A DNA stretch of 64,000 bases from Vombatus ursinus (Eukaryota; Chordata; Mammalia; Diprotodontia; Vombatidae). The notes beneath the pieces were generated by a model. That model searched no databases, was not told the DNA's origin, and saw nothing but the letters and a program-made list of their open reading frames with translations. Location: positions 5,841,452-5,905,451 of the forward strand of contig NW_020949602.1 of assembly GCF_900497805.2 (NCBI RefSeq), written 5' to 3'. The translations under genes were made by a program, and so were the position numbers. Positions 53,766 through 63,709 of this stretch are shown piece by piece (the first letter of the stretch is position 1; every line of letters starts with the position of its first letter).

Positions 53766-54060
53766 AGGAATGAGACTGCTTCTGCTTGGCCCCCGAGGTC
53801 AGAACTAGGAGTAGTGGGAAGAAATTGAGGCATCTTTAGACTTGAAGTCAGGGAAAACTTCTGAATGACTAGAGGTATCCCAAAATAAAGGCTATCTTGG
53901 GAGGTGATGAGCTTTCCCTCAATGAAGGTCTTTGAAGAAAGACTGGATGGTTGCTGGTCAAGTAAGTTGTTAATGAATTATTGTTCAGGCATGAAATGGG
54001 AAAGATGGTTCCTGAAGTCCATTCCAATTCCGAGATTCAGTGTGGTTTTGTAATGGGGAG
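53765..54060 (+). repeat. L3/CR1 LINE 3' end, sense
   Basis: 'gcttggcccccgaggtcaga', 'cttgggaggtgatgagcttt', 'gaagaaagactggatggttg', 'agatggttcctgaagtccat'. Confidence 0.9.
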
Positions 54061-54590
54061 CTCACTACTTTTAAAGTTATAATCTTTAGAAACAGTTTTC
54101 TTTCTACGAACTAAAATACCAAGGTACCTAGGAAGTCATCTAACCCATTATGGGCAGGTCCAAGGGGCAGAACTAGAGTTGCTTCATGTTACAAAAAAGT
54201 ACAGTTTTGCTTAATGTAAGAATGGACTTCTCTGTAACTAGAATTGCCTTATAAAATCATAAGGTCCCTCTTAGGAGAAATGTGCAAGTGGAATCTGTGT
54301 AACTATGCCAAGGATGCTAGAGCAGGGGTTACAGTTTGGGCCCAGATGATCTCCAAGGCTCACCCTAACTCAGAGATGATTCTGTTCCCTATGGGAAACA
54401 TGTTTCCAGGTGAAGTGTTTGGGGAGGGGGTAGGAACACAAAGATGCATCACACAAGAACCCTGAGCTGGATGAGCTCCCCATCATTGGAAGTGTTCAAT
54501 CAATCAATCAAACAGCATTTATTAAGCACCTACTATGTGCCGGGCACTCTTCAAGCTGAAACTGGAAGAGTCCCTGCCAGTGATGCTTGC
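54060..54590. repeat. Unassigned, then L3/CR1 scrap and antisense L2 end
   Basis: 54060-54465 is unassigned. 54470-54498 'gatgagctccccatcattgg' is L3/CR1. 54495-54590 is antisense L2 ('cacctactatgtgccgggca'). Confidence 0.6.
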
Positions 54591-54900
54591 AGCGCTTTTT
54601 AAACTCTGGGTCATAACCCCATATGAGGTTGCGAAAAATTTGGCAACAGTAAAAGGTTTCTGAATGAGTGACCAAAAATTAATTAAAAATCAAATGTGTA
54701 ATGAATCCCAGGTGTTTCTGGCAACGCTTGCCCAAGTTGCACCCTGCAACTTCACTGCAACCTTGGTTCTGAATGCAAACCATTCAGAACGTTGCACTTG
54801 GCACTGCGCATGCCCTCAAGCCACTCAATGCCCAATGAACTCTGGGAAACATGAAAAGCGGTCCAGAGGGGAAAAAATTTAAGAAGCCTGTGTAGAGAAG
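54590..54900. mobile_element. Possible non-autonomous hAT DNA transposon
   Basis: Starts cagcgctttttaaactctgg and ends near 'aaatttaagaagcctg', imperfect inverted ends of hAT type (CAG...TTAAA / TTTAAG...CTG). The inner 'ggtcataaccccatatgagg' and 'actgcgcatgc' resemble marsupial hAT MITEs. No matching 8-bp target duplication was seen. Confidence 0.45.
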
Positions 54901-55089
54901 CTTCCCTAAAACCCACTCTGACCTACCTGCTGGGTTCCACCCTCCTACCCTTCCACCTCCAGCTCTGGGAACAATAATTAAATCAACATTACTGTTCCTA
55001 GCAAGGATTGTCAAGCAATAAATGTCTCCACTCGCCAGTCCTGTAACTTTCCAGACCAGAACATCCCTCCATCATCCCCACTCCTCTAA

Positions 55090-55425
55090 ATATGTCTTCT
55101 CCTATTCGAAGGTAAGCTCCTTGATTTTTATATTTGTATCCTTAGCATTTAGCTCAGTGCTTGAAACGTTGTCGTGTTAATGTTAATAACTAGTTTTTCA
55201 GCTGCTGGATTGGCTAAATCAATCATTCATTTAATCTCTTCAGGTCTCAACTTTCTTATCTGTGAAATGGGGAGACCAAAATTTGTATTCCCTACCCTAA
55301 AGGATTATATTGAAGATCAATTGAAATTGTAAGGTCCTTGATAGTAGGAACTGAGTTCCGTCTATCTTTGTATCATACATATGCTTATTTAATAATATAT
55401 GTAAAGGATCTCATAAATGTCAGCT
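55090..55425 (+). repeat. L2 3' ends around a MIR fragment
   Basis: 55090-55200 L2 ('ggtaagctccttgattttta'); 55235-55320 MIR ('tatctgtgaaatggggagac'); 55325-55425 L2-like ('aggtccttgatagtaggaac'). Confidence 0.62.
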
Positions 55426-55630
55426 TTGAGACAGTTGAGAGAACACTGGATTTGAGTTCTGGATATTTTTCCTCTATCTGGCCATAACCTCTTGGAGTCT
55501 TGGTTTCCTCATCTGTAAAATGGGAATAATAAAATCCACCCTACTCACCTCACTGGGACATTGTGAGGATAAAAAATGAGATAGTAGATATGGTATTTAA
55601 TAAATAGAAACTGACATTTATGCATCATTT
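55425..55630 (+). repeat. MIR SINE, sense
   Basis: 'tttcctcatctgtaaaatgg', 'gacattgtgaggataaaaaa', tail 'ggtatttaataaatagaaac'. Confidence 0.85.
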
Positions 55631-55634
55631 TTAG

Positions 55635-55735
55635 ATTTATCACCCTCTTCTTTCTCCTCCTCCTCTTCCTCTTCTCCTTCTTCCTCTTTCTTTTCTCCTC
55701 CTTCTTCTTCTTCCTCCTCTTCCTCTTCCTCTTCC
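55635..55735 (+). repeat. Polypyrimidine (TCC/TTC)n tract
   Basis: About 100 bp of pure C/T; mirror-symmetric parts could form triplex DNA. The antisense Arg/Gly frame is repeat only. Confidence 0.93.
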
Positions 55736-55980
55736 ATGGCTGAGTGGAGAGAGGACCAGAATTGTCAACAGGAATTCAAGTCTTGCCATAGACACATACT
55801 GACAGTGTGACTCTGGGCAAGTCACCACCTCTCAGGGCCCCCAGGAAAGTCTCTAAGACTCTAAGCTACAAGCCAGTGGCAGATCAGTATCACTGTGGGT
55901 GGGAGGATAATCAGGGAATTTCAGAATAAGAGTCTTCATTCAGATGAAATCACAGGTCTACTCCAACTGTAGTTATTAAC
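55735..55980 (+). repeat. MIR-headed SINE with distinct 3' body
   Basis: 'gtgactctgggcaagtcacc', 'aggaaagtctctaagactct' and the terminal 'gatgaaatcacaggtctact'. The polypyrimidine tract abuts its head. Confidence 0.72.
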
Positions 55981-56199
55981 AGCTATTGCCCTTGTCCCAA
56001 AGAATTGAAAACAATTATTCCATGGAGGGCAATGGTGGGACACATGGTGGGTGTTGGGTACAATGCCAAGTATAACCAAAGAGGAACTCCGAAGAAGAAT
56101 AAGAATGAAAGATGTCATCAGGGAGGTGAAGGGTAGGCTCATCAGGTCGTGAGGGAAAAGGCCTACCCACGGTCAGCTTGTACGTATGTGGTTGTTTGT

Positions 56200-56330
56200 A
56201 CATTGTCCATCCATTAGAATGGGAGGGCAAGACCCATGATTTTACTTTTCTTTGGCTCCTTGGGGCTTAGCACAATGTCTTACCTGTAGTAAGTGCTTAA
56301 CAAATGCTTGTTGATGGATTGTTGACTGAA
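56200..56330 (+). repeat. L2 LINE 3' end, sense
   Basis: 'ccattagaatgggagggcaa', 'gcttagcacaatgtcttacc', 'cttaacaaatgcttgttgat'. Confidence 0.88.
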
Positions 56331-56750
56331 TAGAGTTGCCTGGGTCATTGCCCTATTCCGAAATATCAGTGGTTGCGTCTTGTCTATGGAGAGCAAGGTC
56401 AGACTCTTTCCTTGACACTCTAAGTCCTGTGCAATCAGTCACTGGTGTCTCTAGCTAGCTATCCCCAGATTGCTAGCCTGGCCCATACGTCACATTCCAT
56501 CCAGATGGCCACCTCAATGGGCTTGCCATTGTCTCTGTGTCTCCCCCTGGAATAGCTCTTCTGGGCCACAGTCCCCCTTCTCCCTCTTGCTCTGGTCTCA
56601 GTAATTAAACAATCAAATCAATGCTGCCTTAATTCCATTGTTCCTGGAAAGGGCATGCCAATGGATCACCCTATGGTTCACCTCACCACCTCAGTGACTT
56701 CTCAGATACATAAACACATATATACCCACACACATGTTTTAAAATGTAGG
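56330..56750. other. Unique sequence, no gene seen
   Basis: No repeat or exon recognised; 56708-56740 is a short cacaca/tata patch. Confidence 0.45.
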
Positions 56751-56754
56751 TGGT

Positions 56755-57085
56755 ATTTTATTCAAAAGAGTAATAATAATAATAGTCACCTTTATATAAT
56801 GCTTTAGGGTTTACTAAGTATTTTACAAATGTTATAAACAGAATGCAAGTTCTTTGAGGAGCATATGTCTTCCTCATAGGGTTGTTGAGAAGATCAAATG
56901 AGGTAATATTTGGAAAGTGCTTGGTACAGTGCCTAGCACACAGTAGGCACTTAATAAACAATTGTTTCTTTCCTTCTTTGAGGTCAAGGCTGTTTCATTT
57001 TTGTCTTGGTGTCCCAGCCCGCTAACACAGTGCCTGGGTATGAAGTCAGTGCTTAATCAATGCTTATTGATTGATGAATGGAATT
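56755..57085. repeat. Antisense MIR tail, sense MIR tail, L2 3' end
   Basis: 56765-56850 antisense MIR next to a (TAA)n run; 56870-56958 sense MIR ('agggttgttgagaagatcaa' to 'cagtaggcacttaataaaca'); 56960-57085 L2 ('aacacagtgcctgggtatga'). Confidence 0.72.
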
Positions 57086-57089
57086 GAAT

Positions 57090-58420
57090 CTTTGACTAAC
57101 TCTTGTCCTCTGTTGAAGAGAAGTAGCTTAACAAGTCAAGGACAGAATGGAATGGGGAGATGGGAGGGCTTTGGGGTGGGGGCAGGGGCTTCTCAGGAAG
57201 CAGGTGATGAATGACAGCTTCCTGACAGTTCAAACAGATAGATTTGAAAGGAAGTGGACTTTCCCCCTTCTGAAATTTAGAAGAAAAACTTTGGTTCCAA
57301 ATTGACGGCTCCCCTCCTGAACTCCAAGGATACATTCAGCAGAGAGAGGCCCAGGGCTGGGGATCATTGCTTTATTTTAGTGAGCTTCCAAGGAAAAAAA
57401 AATCTTTTGATTTATTTTCTCTTCATTTTACCCAAGCCTTTTTATTGCAAGGGCTGAGTGACATATTATTTGTGGCTGTCTATGAAGAAATATGAAATTT
57501 TAAAGTGGTGCATGAAACTTTCCAGAAAGCTCAATTTAGCCGCTGCAATTTGTTAATCAAACCCCATTGATGATTGACTGGCTCCCTAAGGACCCTTCAG
57601 AAAAGGAGGAAAAAAAAGAGAGATTATGTTAGCACAGGCTAATGCTACTAGATACAACAGAAGTAAGACCTGTTTTGGGGGAGATATTAAAGAATATTAG
57701 GCTTTCAAGGCACCTTAAAATAAAGATATTTAGAATAAATAATGTAGAACTGTGTCCCACAGGTCCTCATGTAATATAATATCCCAGATTGAATATTCTG
57801 TACTGGGTCACTAAATGTCCAAAATTGACTTAAGCCCCCACTGATACAATTTCTATGCCACATTATACATGTGGCACATATATCTAAAAAGCAAAATGTC
57901 ATTTAATTAAGACACAATTAAAAGATCAATAACAGCGTATAGGATTAGGTAATAGATATTCTACGTACCCACAAAACGGATGCTATCTCCCATGTTTTCA
58001 GGGGCGTGAGACTGAAATTCTCCCTTGATGTCTCTGCTTCCTTACAATATCAGGAATAGGGACAAGGTCACATAGTATTTGCATAATCATGCTTACTGAG
58101 ATGGATTGGATGGAATTGGCCCCTAAGCTGCTTCCTAACACAGAAGCCCATCTTATAAATATTGATACTCTCTTGGTCACGTTTTCTGTGCCTATGAATC
58201 ATGGAGCATCACAATCTGTGGAGAATCAAAAGAAGATTCCAAGACCAAAGAAGAAGAATGGCTTCCAGAGGTGAGGGGGGGTAGTTCAGCGTCATCGATT
58301 TTTGCTTTCCCATGAGAAGCAGTGGATGTAAACGAAGGGGGAAAAGTGGCCCAATGACAAAGATGGGTCCTGAAGGACTGTGCTCATGATGATGTGTAGA
58401 GAAGCCTTCCAGCCTGAGGG
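57090..58420. promoter_or_regulatory. 1.3 kb unique block, candidate conserved non-coding element
   Basis: No repeat recognised. 57360-57640 looks most like conserved regulatory DNA: low CpG, AT cores, 'tgttaatcaaaccccattga' (57551-57570) followed by 'tgattgactggc', resembling HNF1/PBX-type sites. 57715-57960 is AT-rich. No open frame with a domain. Conservation is not testable here. Confidence 0.38.
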
Positions 58421-58424
58421 CCAG

Positions 58425-58475
58425 GCAGTTAACCAGCACTTATTAGGCTCCTACTGCATGTGAGCCACTGGGCTG
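58425..58475 (-). repeat. L2 3' end scrap, antisense
   Basis: 'cttattaggctcctactgca' then 'gtgagccactgggctga'. Confidence 0.6.
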
Positions 58476-58489
58476 AGCTGAGCCAGTGA

Positions 58490-58685
58490 GTTGTAGTGGA
58501 GAGAGCCAAGAGTCGGTTCAGGTCCTTGCTTTTATACCCACTGCCTGCGTAATTCTGGATGAATCACTTAACTTCTCAGCACTCCAAGCAACTCTCTCAG
58601 ACTCAATAGCAGAGGGGGTGTCAATCCACATGGGTGAAAGGAGTTTCCCAACCAGGAATTCCATACACACATGAAATTGCAAATC
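58490..58685 (+). repeat. MIR-headed SINE with distinct 3' body
   Basis: 'ctggatgaatcacttaactt', 'ctccaagcaactctctcaga', 'gtcaatccacatgggtgaaa', 'ggagtttcccaaccaggaat'. The clearest of four copies of this body. Confidence 0.78.
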
Positions 58686-58839
58686 TATTTAAAAATAGCT
58701 CTGGTACTTTGGAGTGATACTCTATGAAAGATTTATGGTAGGGAATGAATAAGAATTACATAGAATGAGAAGGAATGATTTTTGATCTGCCCTGGTGAAA
58801 GAAGTATAGGCCAGTGAAATTATCATCATTAGCCACAAC

Positions 58840-59470
58840 ACAATAGGTAGAAGGAAACTCAAGAGAAGATGGTGACAAAAAAATAAATCTAGGAGAGGTT
58901 TTCCAGGAAGAAAAACATCAAATGTAGACAGGTCAAGAAGGATAAAGATTTTCAAAAAAGGTGTTCTGTTTTGGCAATTAAGAAATCAATGTTAACTTTG
59001 GAAAGAACAGCAGCACTAGAATGATAATGTTGAAGGTCAGACTTTGGAGATCTCAGAAGTGATTGAGAAGAGAGGAAATGGAAGCACTAAGCATACGTGA
59101 CTTTTTCAGGAAGTTTAACTGAGAAAGGAAAGGGAGATACAGGATGGTAGCTACTGGAGATAATAGGATCTAGCAATGGGTCTTCTGGATGCAGGAGATT
59201 TGGGTGCATTTGTAGGCAGCAAGCAGAGAACCAGAGGATAGGAAGACACTAAAGATTAGTGAGAGAAAATGGGCAAGGCAAGTGGAGATAGTCTGCTGGA
59301 GAAGATGGAAAGGGGTGGGGTCAAGGGTCCATGTAGAAGGACTGGCCTTAGCGAGGTCAAAGACCACTGACCCGTCAGAGTCTGCAGAGGAGGAGGAAAT
59401 AGCAGGAGGGATATCAGGAAGATGCGAAACCAACAGATGGAGGGAGCTCACTGGTAGTCTAGCCCACTCT
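58840..59470 (-). repeat. L2 LINE ORF2 region, antisense
   Basis: 'acaggtcaagaaggataaag', 'ttttggcaattaagaaatca', 'aactgagaaaggaaagggag', 'tgtaggcagcaagcagagaa', 'gatagtctgctggagaagat': the RT entry and linker of L2 reversed. Confidence 0.88.
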
Positions 59471-59599
59471 CTGGACCACTCCATCTCCATGCTGGCTGGC
59501 TTGCCCTGCTGAGGATGACTTCGCAGTGAATCCCACTCTCTGACTGGTGGGTCCGTTCAATTCCCCCTCACTCTCTGGCCTTATTGACTGCCATCAACC

Positions 59600-59740
59600 T
59601 CCCTCCCCCTCTCCATTTCCAGCTCCCATTTATATTTTGTCTTCTATTAGAATGTAAGTTCCTTGAGTCAGGGAATACTCTCTGTCTCTGTCTCTGTTTC
59701 TGTCTGTCTGTCTGTCTCTCACATCTATGATCCTATGCCA
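59600..59740 (+). repeat. L2 3' end running into (TCTG)n
   Basis: 'ctattagaatgtaagttcct' is L2; 59680-59720 is a tctctg/tctg microsatellite. Confidence 0.75.
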
Positions 59741-59796
59741 TTTTATCACACTGGGCCTTAATTTCCTCATCTGTAAAATGAGAGGTTGGGTAAGAT

Positions 59797-60176
59797 TAGA
59801 GATTCTTTACCGTTTTTTGTGTCATGGATTCCTTTGACAGTCTGGCAAAGCCTATGGACCGATTCTCAGAATAATACATACATACACACACAACACACAC
59901 ACACACATAGGCTAGGCAATGGGGTCAAGTGACTGGCCCAGAGTCACACACAGCTAATGAGTGTTATGTGTCTGAGGCCGGATTTGAACTCAGGTCCTTC
60001 TGACTCCAGGGCCGGTGCTCTATTGACTGCGTCACCTTCCTGCCCCAGAATAATATTTTTAAATGCTTAAAATGAAATACATAAGATTACAAAAGAAACT
60101 AATTCTATTGAAATCAGACAGCAAAATGTTCAAAACAAAACAAATAAATCCATGGATGCCAGGTTAAGAAGAGCTG
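59797..60176. mobile_element. hAT-type DNA transposon (MITE), split by a SINE
   Basis: Imperfect inverted ends tagagattctttacc... and ...ccaggttaagaagagctg (family ends are close to CAGGGGTTCTTAACC). Interior 'gtgtcatggattcctttgac' and 'ttaaaatgaaatacataaga'. Too short for a transposase. Flanks ggtaagat and gacaggat are only a weak 8-bp match. Confidence 0.65.
59877..60045 (-). repeat. Short-form tRNA-SINE, antisense, in the hAT
   Basis: Begins with a (CA/TA)-rich decayed tail, then 'tcaagtgactggcccagagt', 'actcaggtccttctgactcc', 'gcgtcaccttcctgcccc'. Exact 10-bp flanks cagaataata (59867-59876 and 60046-60055; the last base pairs may overlap the SINE end). Confidence 0.9.
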
Positions 60177-60329
60177 GACAGGATGACTTCTAATATTCCA
60201 TCCCTTTCTAGGTCTATTATCCCGAGTCATTCCATCATTCTGGGCCTCAATTTCCTTTTCTGTAAAATGAGGGGGTTGAACTCTGGAACACCTAAGTTCC
60301 CTTCCAGCACAAAATGTCTTATATGATGA

Positions 60330-61010
60330 TCCTTTATAGAGACTTTGAGCAGGTGAGTTTGCCTCAGCGGGCACATCTGTAGGTACAGCCATAGATGATG
60401 CCAGATATGCCAGGGATAAGACAAGCATCGTCAGCAAAGGGAGATGGTGCCCGGCACTGAAGCTTGGAAGGTGGTCCAAAGAGGCTAGCGAAGGGCTAAG
60501 TGTGGGGGGTGACACAGTCTGTCTCCTTCTTCACTGACCTTTTCCCTGAGCCATGGGTATCTAAATGGGTCACCACGTCTGCATCCCCAGCCCCCTGGGA
60601 GGCCCAGAAGGCTGAGTCACAGGAGACCTGTGAAATGTCAAAGTTGAAATAAGTTCCTCTGGCTCCCCCAGCCTGAATGTGACTGAAGCCATCCCTGAGA
60701 GGCTTAGTTATCACCACCAGAAAATGTTGGCAGGGCAGCAGGCGTGACTAGAGTGGGGGTGGGGAGTGAGGAGTGAACTCATTAGAAAATTTAAAAAAAA
60801 CAGGCTGAAGAATTGTGGCTTGGCTCAAGTTTTCAAACTGGGTTACCTAATTCAAGGGGTCCCATGACCAGCCTTCCCCACTGAGCAAATTCAATTAGAA
60901 CTCCAGATAAGGAAACACTAATGATTTCCAGGTTGGTGCTTTAAAGAGCAGTGCCCACCAAACTCCTGAAGTAAACTTGGGCCTCTATTTTAAGGTTGAT
61001 TCCCCAACCC
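60330..61010. other. Unique sequence; candidate element at 60770-61000
   Basis: No repeat recognised. 60770-61000 has 'gttacctaattcaagg' and 'gcaaattcaattagaac' cores. An antisense 133-codon frame (60114-60515) overlaps repeats and has no domain. Confidence 0.38.
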
Positions 61011-61014
61011 AGGC

Positions 61015-61735
61015 ATTTTAGCTTTGAAAGGGATCCAAGAGGCCATCAAAAAGAGCCCTTTATACAAACCAGTTTTCTTCCTCAATGACAATCAATCAAT
61101 AACCAATCAAAACACACATATTAAGCACCTACTTTGTGCCAGGCACTGTGTGAAATACTGGGAATACAAAAAGAAGCAAAAGTTGACCTTTGCCCTCAAG
61201 AAGCTTACAATCTAATGGGGGAACCAACATCCTTGATGATTCCAACTGAAGACATGTACTAATGGGGAGCCCAATACCTCCAGGGATAGGCCATTTCAGT
61301 TTTGGACCACTGCAATTGTTAAAATGTCTTTCCTTACATTCTTCCTTTTTGAATTTTCTTCCTACTTATTCCTTCTGTGGCCAAGAAAACCAATCTAATC
61401 CTTCCATGGGACAGCCCTTCATATGCTTGAAACTAGCCATCATACCTGTCCTAAGGATTCTCTTTTCCATGCTAAACATTCCCAGCCCCTTCAGCTGATC
61501 CCTATAGGATATGATTTTGTATGATCTTGAGTCCCTTTACCACAGATGCCGTTCTCAAATGGACATCCTCTACTTTGTCAAGGCTCCTTCTCAGACTGGG
61601 ATACTAAGAATGGAACAAAACATTCCAGATTTGATCAGACTGACAAGGTCCAATAGGATTTCCCCCTCCTTCAATCTGAGGACTGTATTCTCTGTCTCTT
61701 AAGGCAGCTTCAGATCACAGGAAGATTTGGGGGGA
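61015..61735 (-). repeat. L3/CR1 LINE 3' region, antisense, split by L2
   Basis: 'tgaaagggatccaagaggcc', then after the L2, 'ctaatggggagcccaatacc', 'gggacagcccttcatatgct', 'gatcagactgacaaggtcca'. About 590 bp of L3/CR1. Confidence 0.88.
61088..61217 (-). repeat. L2 3' end, antisense, inserted in L3/CR1
   Basis: 'caatcaatcaataaccaatc', 'ctactttgtgccaggcactg', 'gccctcaagaagcttacaat'. Confidence 0.92.
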
Positions 61736-61874
61736 AAGGTTTCTTGGCTACCATATTGCACTGTTGATTCATATTGACCTGGGATTCCAGTAAAACCTAT
61801 AGATATATTTCATATAAATTGTTACCTAGTAACTCAAAAGTATTGATTTAATTTAATCATAAAGGTCAAGTTTG

Positions 61875-62045
61875 AAAAAAAAAAAGTGGACCTAGATCTG
61901 AAAGGAACCTCCGAGGCCAATGTGCTAATTTTATAGGTAGGAAACTGAGGCCCAGGAAGGTCCAATGATTTATCCAGTTGAGGTCACACAGATTCATGTC
62001 TTCAGCATGATTTGAATCCAGGTGTTTTGACTTCTGAGAGGGTAT
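61875..62045 (-). repeat. MIR SINE, antisense
   Basis: 'aggaaactgaggcccaggaa', 'gttgaggtcacacagattca'; preceded by an 11-12 base A-run. Confidence 0.75.
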
Positions 62046-62109
62046 TTTCCTCCCCACTCTGAGAGTTCCTTTTGTACTATGCTGCTACGAATGAACTAGG
62101 GTTTTATTC

Positions 62110-62302
62110 AGTTGTTTCAGTTGTGTCTGACTCTCCGTGACCCCATTTGGGGTTTTCTTGGCAAAGGTATGGTAGTGCCATTTCCTTCTTCAGATGATTT
62201 TACAGATAAGGAAACTGAGGCAAACAAGGTTAAGTGACTTGTTCAGGGTCACACAGTTAGTAAGGTGTCAGGTTCAGCACTCTATCCGCTGCACCACTTA
62301 GT
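62110..62302 (-). repeat. tRNA-SINE with RTE-like tail, antisense
   Basis: 'ttgtttcagttgtgtctgac', 'catttggggttttcttggca', 'gttaagtgacttgttcaggg', 'atccgctgcaccacttag'. Somewhat shortened inside. Confidence 0.9.
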
Positions 62303-62495
62303 CAGAGGTGGGAAACCTTCCACCTCTAGGCTTTCTGGGTTCTTGGATGTGGCCTTTTGACTTGAGTTCAGGTTTCACAGAACAAATCCTTTTATTAAGG
62401 GGATTTCCCCTGGAAGTTTGGATTCAGTCAAAGGGCCTTACTTGAGAACCTAGAGGGCCACATGTGGCCTTGAGGCCAAAGGCTCCCCACCCCTG
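62303..62495. mobile_element. Palindromic hAT-like MITE
   Basis: 193 bp that folds back on itself: ends cagaggtgggaaaccttcca and ...ggctccccacccctg are inverted copies. The inner arms also pair ('tggccttttgacttgagttc' with the reverse of 'ttggattcagtcaaagggcc'). CAG...CTG ends fit hAT. It abuts a SINE on its left side. Confidence 0.72.
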
Positions 62496-62559
62496 AGCCC
62501 CGAACCAGGGCTAATAGGAGTATAAACTGATACTTTTTGACCTTGGACGAATCACTCAA

Positions 62560-62880
62560 GTCCAGACCAAGATACTCCACCTGGTTGGTGGGGTGGGGAG
62601 CGGAGGGTGTTGTGTTCAGTTTTGGTGATTGTGTTTTAGAAAAGACATTGATGAGCTGACTGGAATGGGCAACCTGACAGGATGGTGAGAAAAGTCAAAA
62701 CCAGAACCATCTCTAAGACAAAGGAAGCAAGGTGGCCTAATCAGAAGACAAGACTTGCAGGGGATATGATAGTTATCTTCAAGTATAAGCCTTATGGGGG
62801 CTATTCCAGCAGGCTATCACTGTGCCCAGATTCCAAGCTTTCCAATCTATCCATCACACATTCTTTAAAATGATCTTACT
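62560..62880 (+). repeat. L3/CR1 LINE fragment, sense
   Basis: 'gttgtgttcagttttggtga', 'aaagacattgatgagctgac', 'atgatagttatcttcaagta'. Confidence 0.78.
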
Positions 62881-62884
62881 AACA

Positions 62885-63240
62885 CGTATTTCAAAATATT
62901 GAAAAAACATCCACTCCTCAAAACTCCAATGTATTGACAAAATATAAGCTGTTTAGCCTAGTACAGTGATGTTCAGACCTACTTACAACCTTATTTCACA
63001 CTACTTCCCTCTATACTCTCTGTCCCCACCAGATTGGAGGGCCTCCCCTTTCTCTGTGCATTGGCCTGGGTCACCCTTCCTCCCCACCCTCAGTGCCTGC
63101 AAAATATCTTCCCTCCTCATCTCTTCCTGTTATAATCCTCTGCCTTCAAAGCCAACATGAGGTTTTGCCTGCTCCTTGATCATCCCCAAGTAAAAGTGAT
63201 CTTTCTTTCCTCAAATTTGCTTAAGGCCATTTGTCTGGAC
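62885..63240 (+). repeat. L2 LINE 3' region, sense, diverged
   Basis: 'tccctctatactctctgtcc', 'aaagccaacatgaggttttg', 'cctgctccttgatcatcccc'. Order fits L2 but similarity is weak. Confidence 0.5.
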
Positions 63241-63267
63241 TCTCTCCCCCCTCCCCCTCCTCATACA

Positions 63268-63425
63268 TTGACACTGGAGTCAGAGGACCTGGGTTCAAAT
63301 CCTACCTTTGAAATTGTGTGACCTTGGACAAGTCATTTTACTCTCACTAGGGGCTTCAGTTTCTTCATCTGTAAAATAAGGCAGCAGAATCAGATAGTTT
63401 CTAATATTCCTTCTAGCCCTACTTT
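63268..63425 (+). repeat. MIR SINE with L3/CR1-like tail
   Basis: 'ggagtcagaggacctgggtt', 'ttgtgtgaccttggacaagt', end 'tattccttctagccctactt'. Confidence 0.82.
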
Positions 63426-63709
63426 CCTTGAAATGTGAAAGCTGACATTCCCAGATGAATCTGTAGTTGCTGGGAGGAAGAGAACCATGTCTTATACTTT
63501 AATATTAGAAATATGATGATGTACAATGAAAATTGCCCAATAGAAGGAGCTGTGACCATTTCCTCTATGGTCTTTAGCTTTCCTGGAATCCACTATCTGT
63601 GGAATATTCCAGACTCAGAGTTTCTAGCTTCCTAGACAATCAGGAAAGATTATACCCTGGCCTAGAAGATCTCCAGCCCTCATCTGCATCCCTGAGCAAC
63701 CACTTTGCA

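Larger units (their letters stand above)
59745..60330 (+). repeat. MIR 3' halves with L3/CR1-like tail, around a hAT
   Basis: 59755-59796 'cctcatctgtaaaatgagag' and, after the hAT, 60177-60330 with 'tctgtaaaatgagggggttg' and 'aagttcccttccagcacaaa'. Confidence 0.65.

Noticed and set aside
60114-60515. 133-codon antisense frame
   Set aside because: Overlaps a hAT MITE and a MIR; no domain, composition like translated repeat DNA.
14318-62302. tRNA genes suggested by A/B-box-like SINE heads
   Set aside because: The heads lack cloverleaf pairing and are attached to SINE bodies with target duplications.
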